64,000 nt of DNA from UBA1794 sp050946375. GTDB lineage: Bacteria > Bacteroidota > Bacteroidia > Bacteroidales > Bacteroidaceae. The position numbers and the translations under genes were made by a program. The stretch covers positions 82,791 through 146,790 of the forward strand of contig JBMNUT010000007.1 of NCBI GenBank assembly GCA_050946375.1. The letters run 5' to 3'. How positions within the stretch are numbered: position 1 is the first letter of the stretch; the number at the start of each line of letters is the position of its first letter. A model generated the notes under the pieces. The model ran no database searches, was not told where the DNA came from, and was given only the letters and a program-made list of their open reading frames with translations. This document shows positions 6,948 to 16,618 of this stretch, piece by piece.

Positions 6948-8114
6948 ATGGACAAGCAACGATACATGATGCGCGGCGTGAGCGCTGCCAAAGAAGACGT
7001 ACACAACGCCATAAAGAACATCGACAAAGGGTTATTCCCCCAAGCCTTCTGCAAAATCATCCCCGACATTCTGGGCGGCGACGAGGCATATTGCAACATC
7101 ATGCATGCCGACGGCGCCGGAACCAAGTCGAGCCTTGCCTACCTTTACTGGCGGGAAACGGGCGACTTGAGCGTATGGAAAGGAATTGCGCAGGACGCTT
7201 TGGTGATGAACATCGACGACCTCCTCTGCGTAGGCGCAGTAGACAACATTCTGGTATCCTCCACCATCGGGCGGAACAAGCTCCTCATCCCCGGCGAAGT
7301 GATTAGCGCCATCATCAACGGCACCGACGAGCTGCTCGCCGAGTTGCGCAGCATGGGCGTAGGCGTTTACGGCACGGGCGGAGAAACGGCCGACGTAGGC
7401 GACCTGGTGCGCACCATTATCGTCGACAGCACCGTCACCTGCCGCATGAAGCGCAGCGACGTCATCGACAATGCCCACATTCGCCCGGGCGACGTCATCG
7501 TAGGTCTCGCCTCCTTCGGGCAGGCCACTTACGAAAAAACCTACAACGGCGGCATGGGAAGCAACGGCCTCACCTCGGCCCGGCACGACATGTTTGCCAA
7601 ATATCTGGCTGCCAAATATCCGGAAAGCTACGACTCCGCCGTGCCCGACGAGCTGGTCTACTGCGGAAAACTGGCGCTGACCGACCCCGTAGCGGGCACC
7701 CCGCTCAACGCCGGGCAGCTCGTGCTTTCGCCCACACGCACCTATGCCCCGGTCGTAAAACGCATGCTCGACGAAATGCGCCCTGCCATCCACGGCATGG
7801 TGCACTGCACCGGCGGAGCGCAAACCAAGGTGCTCCACTTCGTCCGCGACGTACACGTCATCAAAGACAACCTCTTCCCCCTGCCGCCACTCTTCCGCCT
7901 TATCCACGAACAGAGCGGCACAAGCTGGGAAGAGATGTACAAGGTCTTCAACATGGGCCACCGCCTCGAAGTATATGTAGCGCCGGAAGACGCCCAAAAG
8001 GTCATCGACCTGGCCAACGAGTTCCATATCGATGCACAAATCGTAGGCCGCATCGAGCCTTCCGACCACACCCACCTGACCATCCGGAGCGAGTTCGGCG
8101 AGTTCAAGTACTAA
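6948..8114 (+). CDS. purM: Phosphoribosylformylglycinamidine cyclo-ligase (AIR synthase)
   Basis: ATP-dependent cyclisation of FGAM to aminoimidazole ribonucleotide in purine synthesis. The 388-residue Bacteroidetes-type PurM shows IIPDILGGDEAYCNIMHADGAGTKSSLAYLYW, the GIAQDALVMNIDDLLCVGA segment, and the YGTGGETADVGDLVRTI region found in AIR synthases. The frame is open further upstream, but that extension reads through the degenerate repeat array. The ATG at 6948 (MDKQRYMMRGVSAAKED) matches the family N-terminus and follows a -7 box, so I use it. prfA begins 42 nt downstream and is probably cotranscribed. Confidence 0.94.
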   Translation: MDKQRYMMRGVSAAKEDVHNAIKNIDKGLFPQAFCKIIPDILGGDEAYCNIMHADGAGTKSSLAYLYWRETGDLSVWKGIAQDALVMNIDDLLCVGAVDNILVSSTIGRNKLLIPGEVISAIINGTDELLAELRSMGVGVYGTGGETADVGDLVRTIIVDSTVTCRMKRSDVIDNAHIRPGDVIVGLASFGQATYEKTYNGGMGSNGLTSARHDMFAKYLAAKYPESYDSAVPDELVYCGKLALTDPVAGTPLNAGQLVLSPTRTYAPVVKRMLDEMRPAIHGMVHCTGGAQTKVLHFVRDVHVIKDNLFPLPPLFRLIHEQSGTSWEEMYKVFNMGHRLEVYVAPEDAQKVIDLANEFHIDAQIVGRIEPSDHTHLTIRSEFGEFKY

Positions 8115-8156
8115 GCCTATCAGACAGAAGCCCCGGAACAAACAGAAGAAAGGAAC

Positions 8157-9269
8157 ATGGCAGAGAACAACACGATACTTGAGAAATTGGACGGACTGGT
8201 GGCGCGCTACGAAGAAGTCGCCACGCTGATTACCGATCCGGCCGTCATAGCCGACCAGAAACGCTACGTCAAACTGACCAAGGAATACAAGGACTTGGGC
8301 AACCTGATGGAGGCGCGCCAGAAATACCTCACGGCCTTAAACGGAGCCAAAGAGGCGAAAGAACTCCTCATGAGCGAGCAAGATCCGGAAATGCGGGAAA
8401 TGGCCCGCGCCGAACTCGACGAGCAATCGCAAAAGATACCCGCCCTGGAGGAAGAAATCAAGCTGCTCCTCATTCCCGCCGACCCGGAGGATGACAAAAA
8501 CGCCATCGTGGAAATCCGTGGCGGCACGGGCGGCGACGAGGCAGCGCTCTTCGCCGGCGACCTCTTCCGCATGTACTCGAAATACTGCGAGAGCAAGGGT
8601 TGGACCGTAAACGTATCCAGCTTCAGCGAAGGCGCCGCAGGGGGCTACAAGGAAATCATATTCACCGTCACGGGAGAGAAGGTGTACGGCACGCTCAAGT
8701 ACGAGAGCGGCGTCCACCGCGTGCAGCGTGTTCCGGCCACCGAGACGCAGGGACGCGTGCATACCTCGGCCGCTTCCGTGGCCGTGCTGCCCGAGGCTGA
8801 GGAATTCGACGTAGAGATTAACGAAGGAGAGATAAAGTGGGATACGTTCCGAAGCGGCGGTGCCGGCGGACAGAACGTGAACAAAGTGGAATCCGGAGTA
8901 CGCCTGCGCTACATGTGGCGCAACCCGAACACGGGCGAGACCGAGGAAATCCTCATAGAGTGTACCGAGACGCGCGACCAACCCAAGAACAAAGAGCGCG
9001 CACTCACCCGGCTTCGCACCTTCATCTACGACAAGGAACACCAGAAATACATAGACGACATCGCCAGCCGCCGCAAGACCATGGTGAGCACGGGCGACCG
9101 TTCGGCCAAGATACGTACGTACAACTATCCCCAAGGACGCATCACGGACCACCGAATCAACTACACCGTCTACAATCTTCAGTCCTTCATGGACGGAAAC
9201 ATACAGGACTGCATCGACCATCTCATCGTGGCCGAAAACGCAGAACGCCTGAAGGAAAACGAACTATAA
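8157..9269 (+). CDS. prfA: Peptide chain release factor 1
   Basis: Recognises UAA/UAG stop codons on the ribosome and triggers release of the nascent chain. The 370-residue protein has the universal GGQ motif (GGAGGQNVNKVESGVRLRY). It also carries the PAT tripeptide in RVPATETQGRVHTS, the class-specific anticodon of RF1 rather than the SPF of RF2. The N-terminal coiled domain (ITDPAVIADQKRYVKLTKEYKDL) is complete. It is the second gene of the purM-led run. A repeat array fills the whole gap to the next gene. Confidence 0.97.
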   Translation: MAENNTILEKLDGLVARYEEVATLITDPAVIADQKRYVKLTKEYKDLGNLMEARQKYLTALNGAKEAKELLMSEQDPEMREMARAELDEQSQKIPALEEEIKLLLIPADPEDDKNAIVEIRGGTGGDEAALFAGDLFRMYSKYCESKGWTVNVSSFSEGAAGGYKEIIFTVTGEKVYGTLKYESGVHRVQRVPATETQGRVHTSAASVAVLPEAEEFDVEINEGEIKWDTFRSGGAGGQNVNKVESGVRLRYMWRNPNTGETEEILIECTETRDQPKNKERALTRLRTFIYDKEHQKYIDDIASRRKTMVSTGDRSAKIRTYNYPQGRITDHRINYTVYNLQSFMDGNIQDCIDHLIVAENAERLKENEL

Positions 9270-9280
9270 CCCCCAACACT

Positions 9281-9338
9281 CCGGAAAAAGCCGAGGCACT
9301 TTCACCCAAAAGTCCCGGCACTTTCCGGCAAAAGCCCC
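9281..9338. repeat. Dispersed short repeat, about 2.5 units
   Basis: Units GGAAAAAGCCGAGGCACTTT, AAAAGTCCCGGCACTTTCC and a truncated third occupy almost the whole prfA to DUF4153 gap. The array abuts the next ATG. Confidence 0.72.
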
Positions 9339-11072
9339 ATGGCAAATATGCAAAACCCCTTCGTCCTGAAAAGCAAAGAACGCCTGCTCCGCCTCTTCCG
9401 CGGTGCGGTAAGCCGCTTTCCGCTGCCCATGGGTTTCAGCATACTGCTGACCCTATTGCTCATACACATAGGGATTATCGACTTCAACTATGGAGACCAC
9501 ACGGAAATCTACCACACGATTTTCTTCTATTTAGGCTGCGCCATCCCGCTTTCCCTCGGGCTCAGGCTCTGGAGCGAGGAGCAAACCGACCGCAGGCGGC
9601 GCATCGGCGTACAGATTGCCGCCCACGCCCTGCTGCTGGCCGAGACACTCCACTACGGTTTCCGGCAAGGCGAGAACTGGATGGAGTTCACCATTGCCCT
9701 GTTTGCGATGGGAGTAGCCCTGATTTGCCTCCATGTTTTCGCCTCGTTCGGCAAGGAGAAGGACGACATTTCGGCCTGGAACTTCACGTTCCGGAGCATC
9801 GGTTCGCTCGCCGTTGCCCTGCTCATCGGGCATGTCATGTGGGGCGGGCTCTCGTTACTCCTGCTGTCCGTAAATACGCTGTTCGGCGTTTTCATCAGCG
9901 GCACCTGCTACTATTATCTGTACGTAGTATGCGGCGAACTGCTCTCCCTGACGCTTTTCTTCGGGCTGCTGCCGCATGGCGCGGAAAAGCACGACCGGCA
10001 GCCGCTCGCGTGGAGCTTCTTCAACAAGGTGACGCGCTACCTTTTCCTGCCGCTCACCCTCGCTTATCTCGTCGTGCTCTACGTCTATGCGCTGCGCATC
10101 CTCATACTTTGGGAACTGCCCAACGGATGGTGCTCGCTGCCGGTGAGCATCCTGATGGCCGGATGCCTGGGACTTGAGCTTTGCCTCTACCCCGTCCGCA
10201 AAGGCGAAGGACGCCACTTCGACAACCAGGTGGCGCGCTGGCTGCCCCTGCTGATACTGCCTTTGCTCCTGCTGATGACCGTCGGCATCGGCAAACGCCT
10301 GCTCGACTACGGGCTGACCGTCAACCGTTTCTACCTGCTCACCCTCAACCTTTGGTTCTATGCCGTGTGCATCGGGCTGTTCCGCACGCATGCCCGCCGC
10401 CTGCGCTGGGTGCCCATCTCCTTCGCCCTGCTCTTCCTGGCCACCAGTGTGCTGCCGGTCAACTACACAACCCTTACGCGCCGTATCCTGACACACCAGG
10501 TGAAAAACGTCCTGGAGCACACCCTTCCCCACGGCGTACAGCCCCCGCTCGACGAAACGCAGTACGGAACCTGGCTCAAGGGGCTGCCCAAAGAGGAAGC
10601 CCGGAGCATGAACGACAAACTCTCCTACCTATATTCCGAATTTGGCACAGAAGCCGTCAATCCTTTTATCGAGGACAACGTGGCCTATGTGCTCCACCGC
10701 TACCGCCCAGACGCTGCCCCCCACGGCAGCTACATACGCGACGCCAGCCTGGGAGAGGGCGAAGTAATCCTCCTGCCCGCAGGCTATACCCGCCTCACGG
10801 CCATCTCCAACCTGGCAAAGACACTCCCCGCACAGCAACTGGAAGCAGCGCACCTGGCCGTCTCCCTCGATGAGTACGGCCTGCCGGAGGACACTGTCTA
10901 CATACGCCTGCAGGACTTCGAGCAGGAACTGGAAACGGGCCGGCTGACAAGCCCCGTCAATTGCACTTGCAACAGCCGCGACACCCGATTCCTGCTGACG
11001 CGCTTTTTCTGTAATACCTATTCGCCGGAGCATGTAACCGTCAACATTAGCGGCTATCTACTCAAACGATAA
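9339..11072 (+). CDS. DUF4153 domain-containing integral membrane protein
   Basis: A 577-residue protein. The N-terminal ~370 residues form many strongly hydrophobic segments (for example FSILLTLLLIHIGIIDF, LAVALLIGHVMWGGLSLLLLSV, YLFLPLTLAYLVVLYVYALRI, WLPLLILPLLLLMTVGIGKRLL), followed by a soluble C-terminal portion of about 190 residues. This architecture and the GFRQGENWMEFTIALFAMGVA region fit the DUF4153 family, whose function I do not know. It lies in the inner membrane by topology. The start ATG directly follows the repeat array. pyrF follows after 26 nt. Confidence 0.85.
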   Translation: MANMQNPFVLKSKERLLRLFRGAVSRFPLPMGFSILLTLLLIHIGIIDFNYGDHTEIYHTIFFYLGCAIPLSLGLRLWSEEQTDRRRRIGVQIAAHALLLAETLHYGFRQGENWMEFTIALFAMGVALICLHVFASFGKEKDDISAWNFTFRSIGSLAVALLIGHVMWGGLSLLLLSVNTLFGVFISGTCYYYLYVVCGELLSLTLFFGLLPHGAEKHDRQPLAWSFFNKVTRYLFLPLTLAYLVVLYVYALRILILWELPNGWCSLPVSILMAGCLGLELCLYPVRKGEGRHFDNQVARWLPLLILPLLLLMTVGIGKRLLDYGLTVNRFYLLTLNLWFYAVCIGLFRTHARRLRWVPISFALLFLATSVLPVNYTTLTRRILTHQVKNVLEHTLPHGVQPPLDETQYGTWLKGLPKEEARSMNDKLSYLYSEFGTEAVNPFIEDNVAYVLHRYRPDAAPHGSYIRDASLGEGEVILLPAGYTRLTAISNLAKTLPAQQLEAAHLAVSLDEYGLPEDTVYIRLQDFEQELETGRLTSPVNCTCNSRDTRFLLTRFFCNTYSPEHVTVNISGYLLKR

Positions 11073-11098
11073 TCTCTTAAAAACTCTCGATAATAAAG

Positions 11099-11932
11099 AT
11101 GAACAGACAAGAACTTTTCGAAAACATACGCAGGAAACAATCTTTCCTCTGCGTAGGACTGGACACCGACATAAAGAAAATTCCCCAACACCTGCTGCAG
11201 GAAATGGGTGAAGAAGAGGCCGTTTTCGCCTTCAACCACGCGATTATCGACGCCACCGCCGACTATTGCGTCGCTTACAAGCCCAATCTGGCGTTCTACG
11301 AAGCCATGGGCATGAAAGGTTGGGCCGCATTTGAAAAGACAGTGGCCTACATCCGCCAGCAATATCCCGACCAGTTCATCATAGCCGACGCCAAGCGCGG
11401 CGACATCGGCAACACCTCGGCGCTCTACGCCCGCACCTTCTTCGAAGAGACAGACGTGGACGCCCTGACCGTAGCCCCGTACATGGGGAGCGACAGCGTT
11501 ACGCCCTTCCTCTCCTACCCCGGCAAGTGGGTGATACTGCTGGCCCTGACTTCCAACAAAGGCTCGCAGGATTTCCAGTTCACCGCCGACGCCCAGGGCG
11601 AACGCCTCTTCGAGAAAGTGCTCCGCACCTCGCAGCAATGGGCCAATGAGGAGCAGATGATGTACGTCGTAGGCGCCACTCAGGGACGCATGTTCGAAGA
11701 CATCCGCCGCATTGTTCCCAACCATTTCCTCTTAGTGCCCGGCATCGGCGCACAAGGCGGCTCGCTCGAAGAAGTCTGCCGCTACGGAATGAACAGCCAG
11801 TGCGGGCTGCTGGTCAACTCCTCCCGCGCCATCATCTATGCGGGCCACGACGAGCAGTTTGCCGAAGCAGCACGCAAGGCAGCACACGAGGTGCAACAAC
11901 AAATGGCCGCACAGCTGAAACAAATTCTTTAA
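11099..11932 (+). CDS. pyrF: Orotidine 5'-phosphate decarboxylase
   Basis: Final step of UMP synthesis, decarboxylating OMP. The 277-residue protein belongs to the longer OMPdecase subfamily. It has FLCVGLDTDIKKIP at the N-terminus, AYKPNLAFYEAMG, the catalytic IADAKRGDIGNTS motif (Lys-Asp active site), and the phosphate-binding LLVPGIGAQGGSLEEV segment. The start at 11099 (MNRQELFENIRRKQSFLC) fits the family. It sits in a plus-strand run between the DUF4153 gene and the HD hydrolase and is separated from the latter by a repeat array. Confidence 0.96.
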   Translation: MNRQELFENIRRKQSFLCVGLDTDIKKIPQHLLQEMGEEEAVFAFNHAIIDATADYCVAYKPNLAFYEAMGMKGWAAFEKTVAYIRQQYPDQFIIADAKRGDIGNTSALYARTFFEETDVDALTVAPYMGSDSVTPFLSYPGKWVILLALTSNKGSQDFQFTADAQGERLFEKVLRTSQQWANEEQMMYVVGATQGRMFEDIRRIVPNHFLLVPGIGAQGGSLEEVCRYGMNSQCGLLVNSSRAIIYAGHDEQFAEAARKAAHEVQQQMAAQLKQIL

Positions 11933-11943
11933 GCAGTACAGCC

Positions 11944-12056
11944 CCCGAAAAGGCCCTGCACTTTTCCCGCAAAACCCCGCCGCTTCCGGGAAAAACATGC
12001 AGGGATTTTTCTCATCAATACCGGCACTTTCCCACGACGGTGCCGCCACTTCAAAA
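11944..12056. repeat. Dispersed short repeat, about four to five diverged units
   Basis: The pyrF to HD-protein gap is made of units such as CCGAAAAGGCCCTGCACTTT and ATACCGGCACTTTCCC, with diverged copies between them. It reaches to within a few bases of the next start codon. Confidence 0.65.
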
Positions 12057-12058
12057 CG

Positions 12059-13285
12059 ATGAACACCAAACGAAAAATCATAAACGACCCGGTTTTCGGC
12101 TTCATCAACATACCCGAAGGCGTTTTGCTCAGCCTCATCGGGCATCCTTACCTGCAACGGCTGACACGAATCCGGCAGTTAGGATTCTCGCCCATGGTAT
12201 ATCCCGGCGCCCTGCACACCCGCTTCCAGCATTCGCTCGGCGCCTATTTCCTGACCAGCGAGGCGGTGACCCACCTGTCTGCCAAGGGAAACGAAATTAC
12301 CCCGCAGGAGGCAGAAGCCGTAGAGGCCGCCATCCTGATGCACGACATGGGGCACGGCCCCTTTTCCCACGTGCTGGAAGACACGCTGGTCGACGGAATC
12401 AGTCACGAAGAGATTTCCCTTCTGCTCATGGAGCGCATCAATGAAGAAATGAACGGGGCACTCTCGGAAGCCATCCGCATCTTCTGCGACAAACACCCCA
12501 AGCGTTTCCTCCACCAGCTCGTAAGCAGTCAGCTGGACATGGACCGCATGGACTATTTGCGGCGGGACAGTTTCTACACGGGCGTAATAGAAGGCAACAT
12601 AGGCTCGGCGCGCCTCATCAAGATGCTCGACGTGCGCGACGACCGCCTCGTCGTGGAAGCCAAAGGCATCTACTCGGTAGAAAACTACCTGACGGCACGC
12701 CGGCTGATGTACTGGCAGGTCTATCTGCACAAGACCTCGGTGGCCTGCGAACGGATGCTGGTGAAAGTGCTGGAACGCGCCAAGCAACTGGCCCGAAGCG
12801 GGGAAGAACTGTTCGCATCACCCGCCCTTAATTTCTTCCTCAAGGAAAGAATCGACCGGGAACGGTTCCTGAAACAACCCGAATGCGTAACCCATTTCGT
12901 ACATCTCGACGACTCCGACATCTGGACCTCGCTGAAAGTTTGGTGCAGCCATCCCGATCTCATCCTGTCGACGCTGAGCCGCGGGCTCGTAGAGCGGCGC
13001 ATTTTCAAAGTGGAGGTGCACTCTTCCCCCGTCACCGGGCAGCGTATCGAAGAACTCAGGCGCCAAATCATGGAACGCTTCCACATTTCCGCAGAAGAGG
13101 CCGCCTTTTTCTACGATCTGCCCAGCATTGAGAAAAACATGTATAACTTACAGGACGATCACATCGAGATTCTCTACAAAGACGGTACGATTCACGACAT
13201 TGCCGAGGCATCCGACATGTTCAACTGGGACGTATTGAGCAAAAAGACGAAGAAATACTATCTGTGCTACTTGCGCTCCGAATAA
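12059..13285 (+). CDS. HD-domain phosphohydrolase (dGTPase-like)
   Basis: A 408-residue cytosolic HD-superfamily protein. Metal-binding motifs are visible as FQHSLGAYFLT (first His), ILMHDMGHGPFSHVLE (HD pair plus the H-x-x-x-S/H extension) and SSQLDMDRMDYLRRDS (distal Asp), the layout of dGTP triphosphohydrolase-like/SAMHD1-like proteins. It probably hydrolyses a nucleotide phosphate, but the substrate cannot be told from sequence. The start MNTKRKIINDPVFGFI is family-like. The neighbours pyrF and the lpx operon are a common Bacteroides arrangement by my recollection. Confidence 0.88.
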   Translation: MNTKRKIINDPVFGFINIPEGVLLSLIGHPYLQRLTRIRQLGFSPMVYPGALHTRFQHSLGAYFLTSEAVTHLSAKGNEITPQEAEAVEAAILMHDMGHGPFSHVLEDTLVDGISHEEISLLLMERINEEMNGALSEAIRIFCDKHPKRFLHQLVSSQLDMDRMDYLRRDSFYTGVIEGNIGSARLIKMLDVRDDRLVVEAKGIYSVENYLTARRLMYWQVYLHKTSVACERMLVKVLERAKQLARSGEELFASPALNFFLKERIDRERFLKQPECVTHFVHLDDSDIWTSLKVWCSHPDLILSTLSRGLVERRIFKVEVHSSPVTGQRIEELRRQIMERFHISAEEAAFFYDLPSIEKNMYNLQDDHIEILYKDGTIHDIAEASDMFNWDVLSKKTKKYYLCYLRSE

Positions 13286-13366
13286 AAAGATGGAGAGAAA
13301 TAGCAGATATATGAAAAAAAAACACGTAATTTGCAAGTGCCGCAAAAGGAACAATACACAGAAATT

Positions 13367-14407
13367 ATGGAATTCACCGCAAAAAAAATAGCCGAATACC
13401 TGCACGGCGAAGTAGTAGGCGACGAGAATGCCACCGTACACACTTTCGCAAAGATAGAAGAAGGCGTGCCGGGAGCCATTTCGTTCCTGTCGAATCCCAA
13501 ATATACCCATTACCTCTATACTACGGACTCCAGTATTGTACTGATAAATAAAGACCTCGTACTGGAAAACCCCGTCAAGACAACCTTGATTCGGGTAGAC
13601 AACGCATACGAAAGCCTTGCCCAGTTGCTGAATCTATACGAATCGAGCCGCCCCAAGAAGAGCGGAATCAGCACAATGTCCTACATCGCTCCCACCGCCA
13701 AACTGGGCGAAAACGTATATATCGCCCCGTTCGTATACATCGGCGAGCATGTAACCATCGGCGACCATACGAGCATCTATCCGCATACCACCCTGGAAGA
13801 CGGTGTGAAGATTGGCAACAACTGTACGATTTATGCCAACGTCAGCGTCTACCAAGGCTGCCATATCGGCAACAACTGCATCATCCACTCCGGAGCCTGC
13901 ATCGGGGCCGACGGATTCGGATTCGCACCGACGCCGAAAGGATACGACAAGATTCCCCAGATCGGTATCGTGCAGATAGAAGACAACGTGGAAATCGGCG
14001 CAAATACCTGCATCGACCGCGCCACAATGGGAAGCACCATCATTCACAGCGGTGCCAAACTCGACAACTTGATACAAATAGCCCACAACGACAAGATAGG
14101 CTCTCACACGGTAATGGCTGCGCAATGCGGCGTAGCCGGCTCTACCGAAGTGGGCGAATGGTGTAGCTTCGGCGGCCAGGTGGGCATAGCCGGACACAGC
14201 AAAATAGGCGATAAAGTCTCATTGGGAGCACAATCCGGCGTACCCGGAAGCCTGCGGGCCGGCAGTACCCTCATCGGTTCTCCTCCCATCGACCCGAAGT
14301 TATTTGCACGATGCTCTGTAATTTACAAGAAACTGCCCGAGATGTACGCCCAACTCGCCGCACTCGAAAAAGAATTGGCTGCACTCAAACAAGAATTGAA
14401 TAAATAA
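13367..14407 (+). CDS. lpxD: UDP-3-O-(3-hydroxyacyl)glucosamine N-acyltransferase
   Basis: Third step of lipid A synthesis: adds the N-linked hydroxyacyl chain to UDP-3-O-acyl-GlcN. The 346-residue protein has an N-terminal uridine-binding domain (about residues 1-100), then a left-handed beta-helix of hexapeptide repeats (YIAPFVYIGEHVTIGDHTSIYPHTTL…), the catalytic-His region IQIAHNDKIGSHTVM, and a C-terminal helix. The frame opens 12 codons earlier, but ATG at 13367 (MEFTAKKIAEYLHGE) matches the family. A promoter-like TAATTTG lies about 35 nt upstream, one base short of consensus. It is first in the order lpxD, lpxC/fabZ, lpxA. Confidence 0.96.
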   Translation: MEFTAKKIAEYLHGEVVGDENATVHTFAKIEEGVPGAISFLSNPKYTHYLYTTDSSIVLINKDLVLENPVKTTLIRVDNAYESLAQLLNLYESSRPKKSGISTMSYIAPTAKLGENVYIAPFVYIGEHVTIGDHTSIYPHTTLEDGVKIGNNCTIYANVSVYQGCHIGNNCIIHSGACIGADGFGFAPTPKGYDKIPQIGIVQIEDNVEIGANTCIDRATMGSTIIHSGAKLDNLIQIAHNDKIGSHTVMAAQCGVAGSTEVGEWCSFGGQVGIAGHSKIGDKVSLGAQSGVPGSLRAGSTLIGSPPIDPKLFARCSVIYKKLPEMYAQLAALEKELAALKQELNK

Positions 14408-14423
14408 GGAGAAGAAAAAAGAT

Positions 14424-15809
14424 ATGACCAAACAGCAAACTTTAAACGGAAGTTTTTCCGTAAGCGGGAAAGGTCTGCATACAGGACTTCAGCTGACGGC
14501 CACATTCCTGCCTGCGCCCGAAAATCACGGCTACAAGATACAACGCATAGACTTGGAAGGACAACCGATAATCGACGCGGTGGCCGACCACGTTACCGAG
14601 ACCACGCGGGGAACCGTGCTTAACCAAAACGACGTAAAGGTAAGCACTGTGGAGCATGCACTGGCCGCTCTCTACGCCCTGAACGTGGATAATTGCCTGA
14701 TTCAGGTAGACGGACCGGAACTCCCTATCCTCGACGGCAGCGCCGCCTTGTATGTAGAACAAATCAACAAGGTCGGTTTAAAAGAACAGTCTGCCCCGAG
14801 AGACGTTTACATCATACGCAAAAAAATAGAGTTCAAGGACGAAGAGACAGGTTCCAGCATCATTGTCCTTCCCGACGACCGCTTTAGCATAGATGTCCAT
14901 ATCGCCTACGATTCGCACATCATATCCAATCAATATGCGGCGCTGGAAAACATGGAAAACTTTGCTTCCGAAATAGCAAAGGCACGCACTTTTGTATTCG
15001 TCCGCGAGATAGAACCCTTGCTTAATGCAGGACTTATCAAAGGAGGCGACTTGGATAACGCAATAGTCATATACGAACGGCAATTAAGCCAGGAGCAAGT
15101 GGACAAACTCACGGGGATAATGAAAGTTCCCCATGTCGATGCTGCCAACTTGGGCTACCTGAACCACAAACCGCTGGTATGGGACAACGAGCCGGCACGG
15201 CACAAACTCATGGATCTGATTGGTGATCTGGCATTGATCGGCAAGCCTATTCAAGGACACATCATCGCAACGCGTCCGGGGCACACCATCAATAATAAAT
15301 TTGCACGCACAATCCGCAAAGAGATCCGCATCCATGAGGTGCAACCGCCAATCTATAACTGCAATGAGCCGCCTGTTATGGATATTAACCGCATTCGCGA
15401 ACTCCTTTCCCACCGCTATCCGTTCTTACTCGTAGACAAAATCATCGAAATCGGCCCCAACCACATCGTGGGAGTGAAGAACGTTACCGTAAATGAGCCG
15501 TTCTTCCAGGGACATTTCCCGCAGGAACCGGTCATGCCCGGCGTCCTTCTGGTAGAATCCCAGGCACAAGTGGGCGGATTGCTGGTACTGAATTCTGTGG
15601 ATGAGCCGGAACGTTACTCCACTTACTTCATGAAAATCGACGGAGTCAAGTTCCGCCAAAAAGTCGTTCCGGGCGATACTCTCTTGCTCCGCCTCGAGTT
15701 GTTGGCGCCGATACGCCGTGGCATATCGACCATGAAAGGCTACGTTTTCGTAGGAGACAAGATAGTTTGTGAAGCAGAATTCATGGCACAAATAATAAAG
15801 AACAAGTAA
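14424..15809 (+). CDS. lpxC/fabZ: Bifunctional LpxC deacetylase / FabZ 3-hydroxyacyl-ACP dehydratase fusion
   Basis: A 461-residue fusion characteristic of Bacteroidetes. Residues 1 to about 300 are LpxC, the zinc deacetylase committing UDP-acyl-GlcNAc to lipid A. The first zinc His is His78 in STVEHALAAL, and the HKLMDLIGDLAL segment supplies the other His and Asp ligands. From about residue 315 comes a full FabZ hotdog dehydratase of fatty-acid elongation, with catalytic His in FQGHFPQEPVMPG and Glu in VLLVESQAQ. Both active sites look intact. The gene lies 16 nt after lpxD and 17 nt before lpxA. Confidence 0.97.
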   Translation: MTKQQTLNGSFSVSGKGLHTGLQLTATFLPAPENHGYKIQRIDLEGQPIIDAVADHVTETTRGTVLNQNDVKVSTVEHALAALYALNVDNCLIQVDGPELPILDGSAALYVEQINKVGLKEQSAPRDVYIIRKKIEFKDEETGSSIIVLPDDRFSIDVHIAYDSHIISNQYAALENMENFASEIAKARTFVFVREIEPLLNAGLIKGGDLDNAIVIYERQLSQEQVDKLTGIMKVPHVDAANLGYLNHKPLVWDNEPARHKLMDLIGDLALIGKPIQGHIIATRPGHTINNKFARTIRKEIRIHEVQPPIYNCNEPPVMDINRIRELLSHRYPFLLVDKIIEIGPNHIVGVKNVTVNEPFFQGHFPQEPVMPGVLLVESQAQVGGLLVLNSVDEPERYSTYFMKIDGVKFRQKVVPGDTLLLRLELLAPIRRGISTMKGYVFVGDKIVCEAEFMAQIIKNK

Positions 15810-15826
15810 AAAAGCGGAAAATAGAT

Positions 15827-16606
15827 ATGATAAGTCCCTTAGCCTATGTTGACCCAGAAGCAAAAATCGGCAAGAATGTAGAAATAGCGCCTTTCGTCTT
15901 CATCGATAAGAACGTAGTTATCGGCGATGACAACCGCATCATGTCCGGAGCAAAGATACTGTCCGGAGCAAGAATCGGCAACGGGAACGAGATTTTCCCC
16001 AATGCCGTAATCGGCGCCGTACCCCAAGACTTAAAATTCAGAGGCGAGGAAACCACGGCCGAGATAGGCGATTTCAACCGAATCCGCGAGAACGTCACCA
16101 TCAACCGCGGTACAGCAGCCAAAGGACGCACCATCGTCGGCAGCCGCAACCTGCTGATGGAAGGAGTACACGTAGCGCATGACGCAACAGTAGGCAACAA
16201 CTGCATTGTCGGGAACTCCACCAAGTTTGCCGGAGAGATAGTCATCGACGACAACGCCATCATAAGCGGAGGCGTGCTGATGCACCAGTTCTGCCGCGTA
16301 GGCGGATACGTCATGATTCAAGGAGGATGCCGCTTCAGCAAAGACGTACCCCCCTTCATCATCGCCGGACGCGAACCCATCTCCTACGCAGGCATCAACC
16401 TGATAGGACTGCGCCGGAACGGATTTTCCGACGACCTCATCCAAAACATTCACAACGCATACCGCTTAATCTACCAGCAAGGGCTGAACATCAGCCAAGC
16501 CTTGGAGCGCGTCAAAGAAGAAATACCGGCAAGCCCCGAGATAGAGTACATCGTCGATTTCATTTCGTCGTCGAAACGCGGTATAATTCCCTTTAATTCC
16601 AAATAA
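15827..16606 (+). CDS. lpxA: UDP-N-acetylglucosamine O-acyltransferase
   Basis: First acyl transfer of lipid A synthesis, from hydroxyacyl-ACP to the 3-OH of UDP-GlcNAc. The 259-residue trimeric left-handed beta-helix protein shows regular hexapeptide repeats from PLAYVDPEAKIGKNVEIAPFVFI onward. It has the catalytic-His segment MEGVHVAHDATVGNNC and the C-terminal alpha-helical part beginning INLIGLRRNGFSDD. It immediately follows lpxC/fabZ and precedes a small pRiA4b-like gene by 12 nt, so all are likely one transcript. Confidence 0.97.
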   Translation: MISPLAYVDPEAKIGKNVEIAPFVFIDKNVVIGDDNRIMSGAKILSGARIGNGNEIFPNAVIGAVPQDLKFRGEETTAEIGDFNRIRENVTINRGTAAKGRTIVGSRNLLMEGVHVAHDATVGNNCIVGNSTKFAGEIVIDDNAIISGGVLMHQFCRVGGYVMIQGGCRFSKDVPPFIIAGREPISYAGINLIGLRRNGFSDDLIQNIHNAYRLIYQQGLNISQALERVKEEIPASPEIEYIVDFISSSKRGIIPFNSK

Positions 16607-16618
16607 AAAACGGGCAAT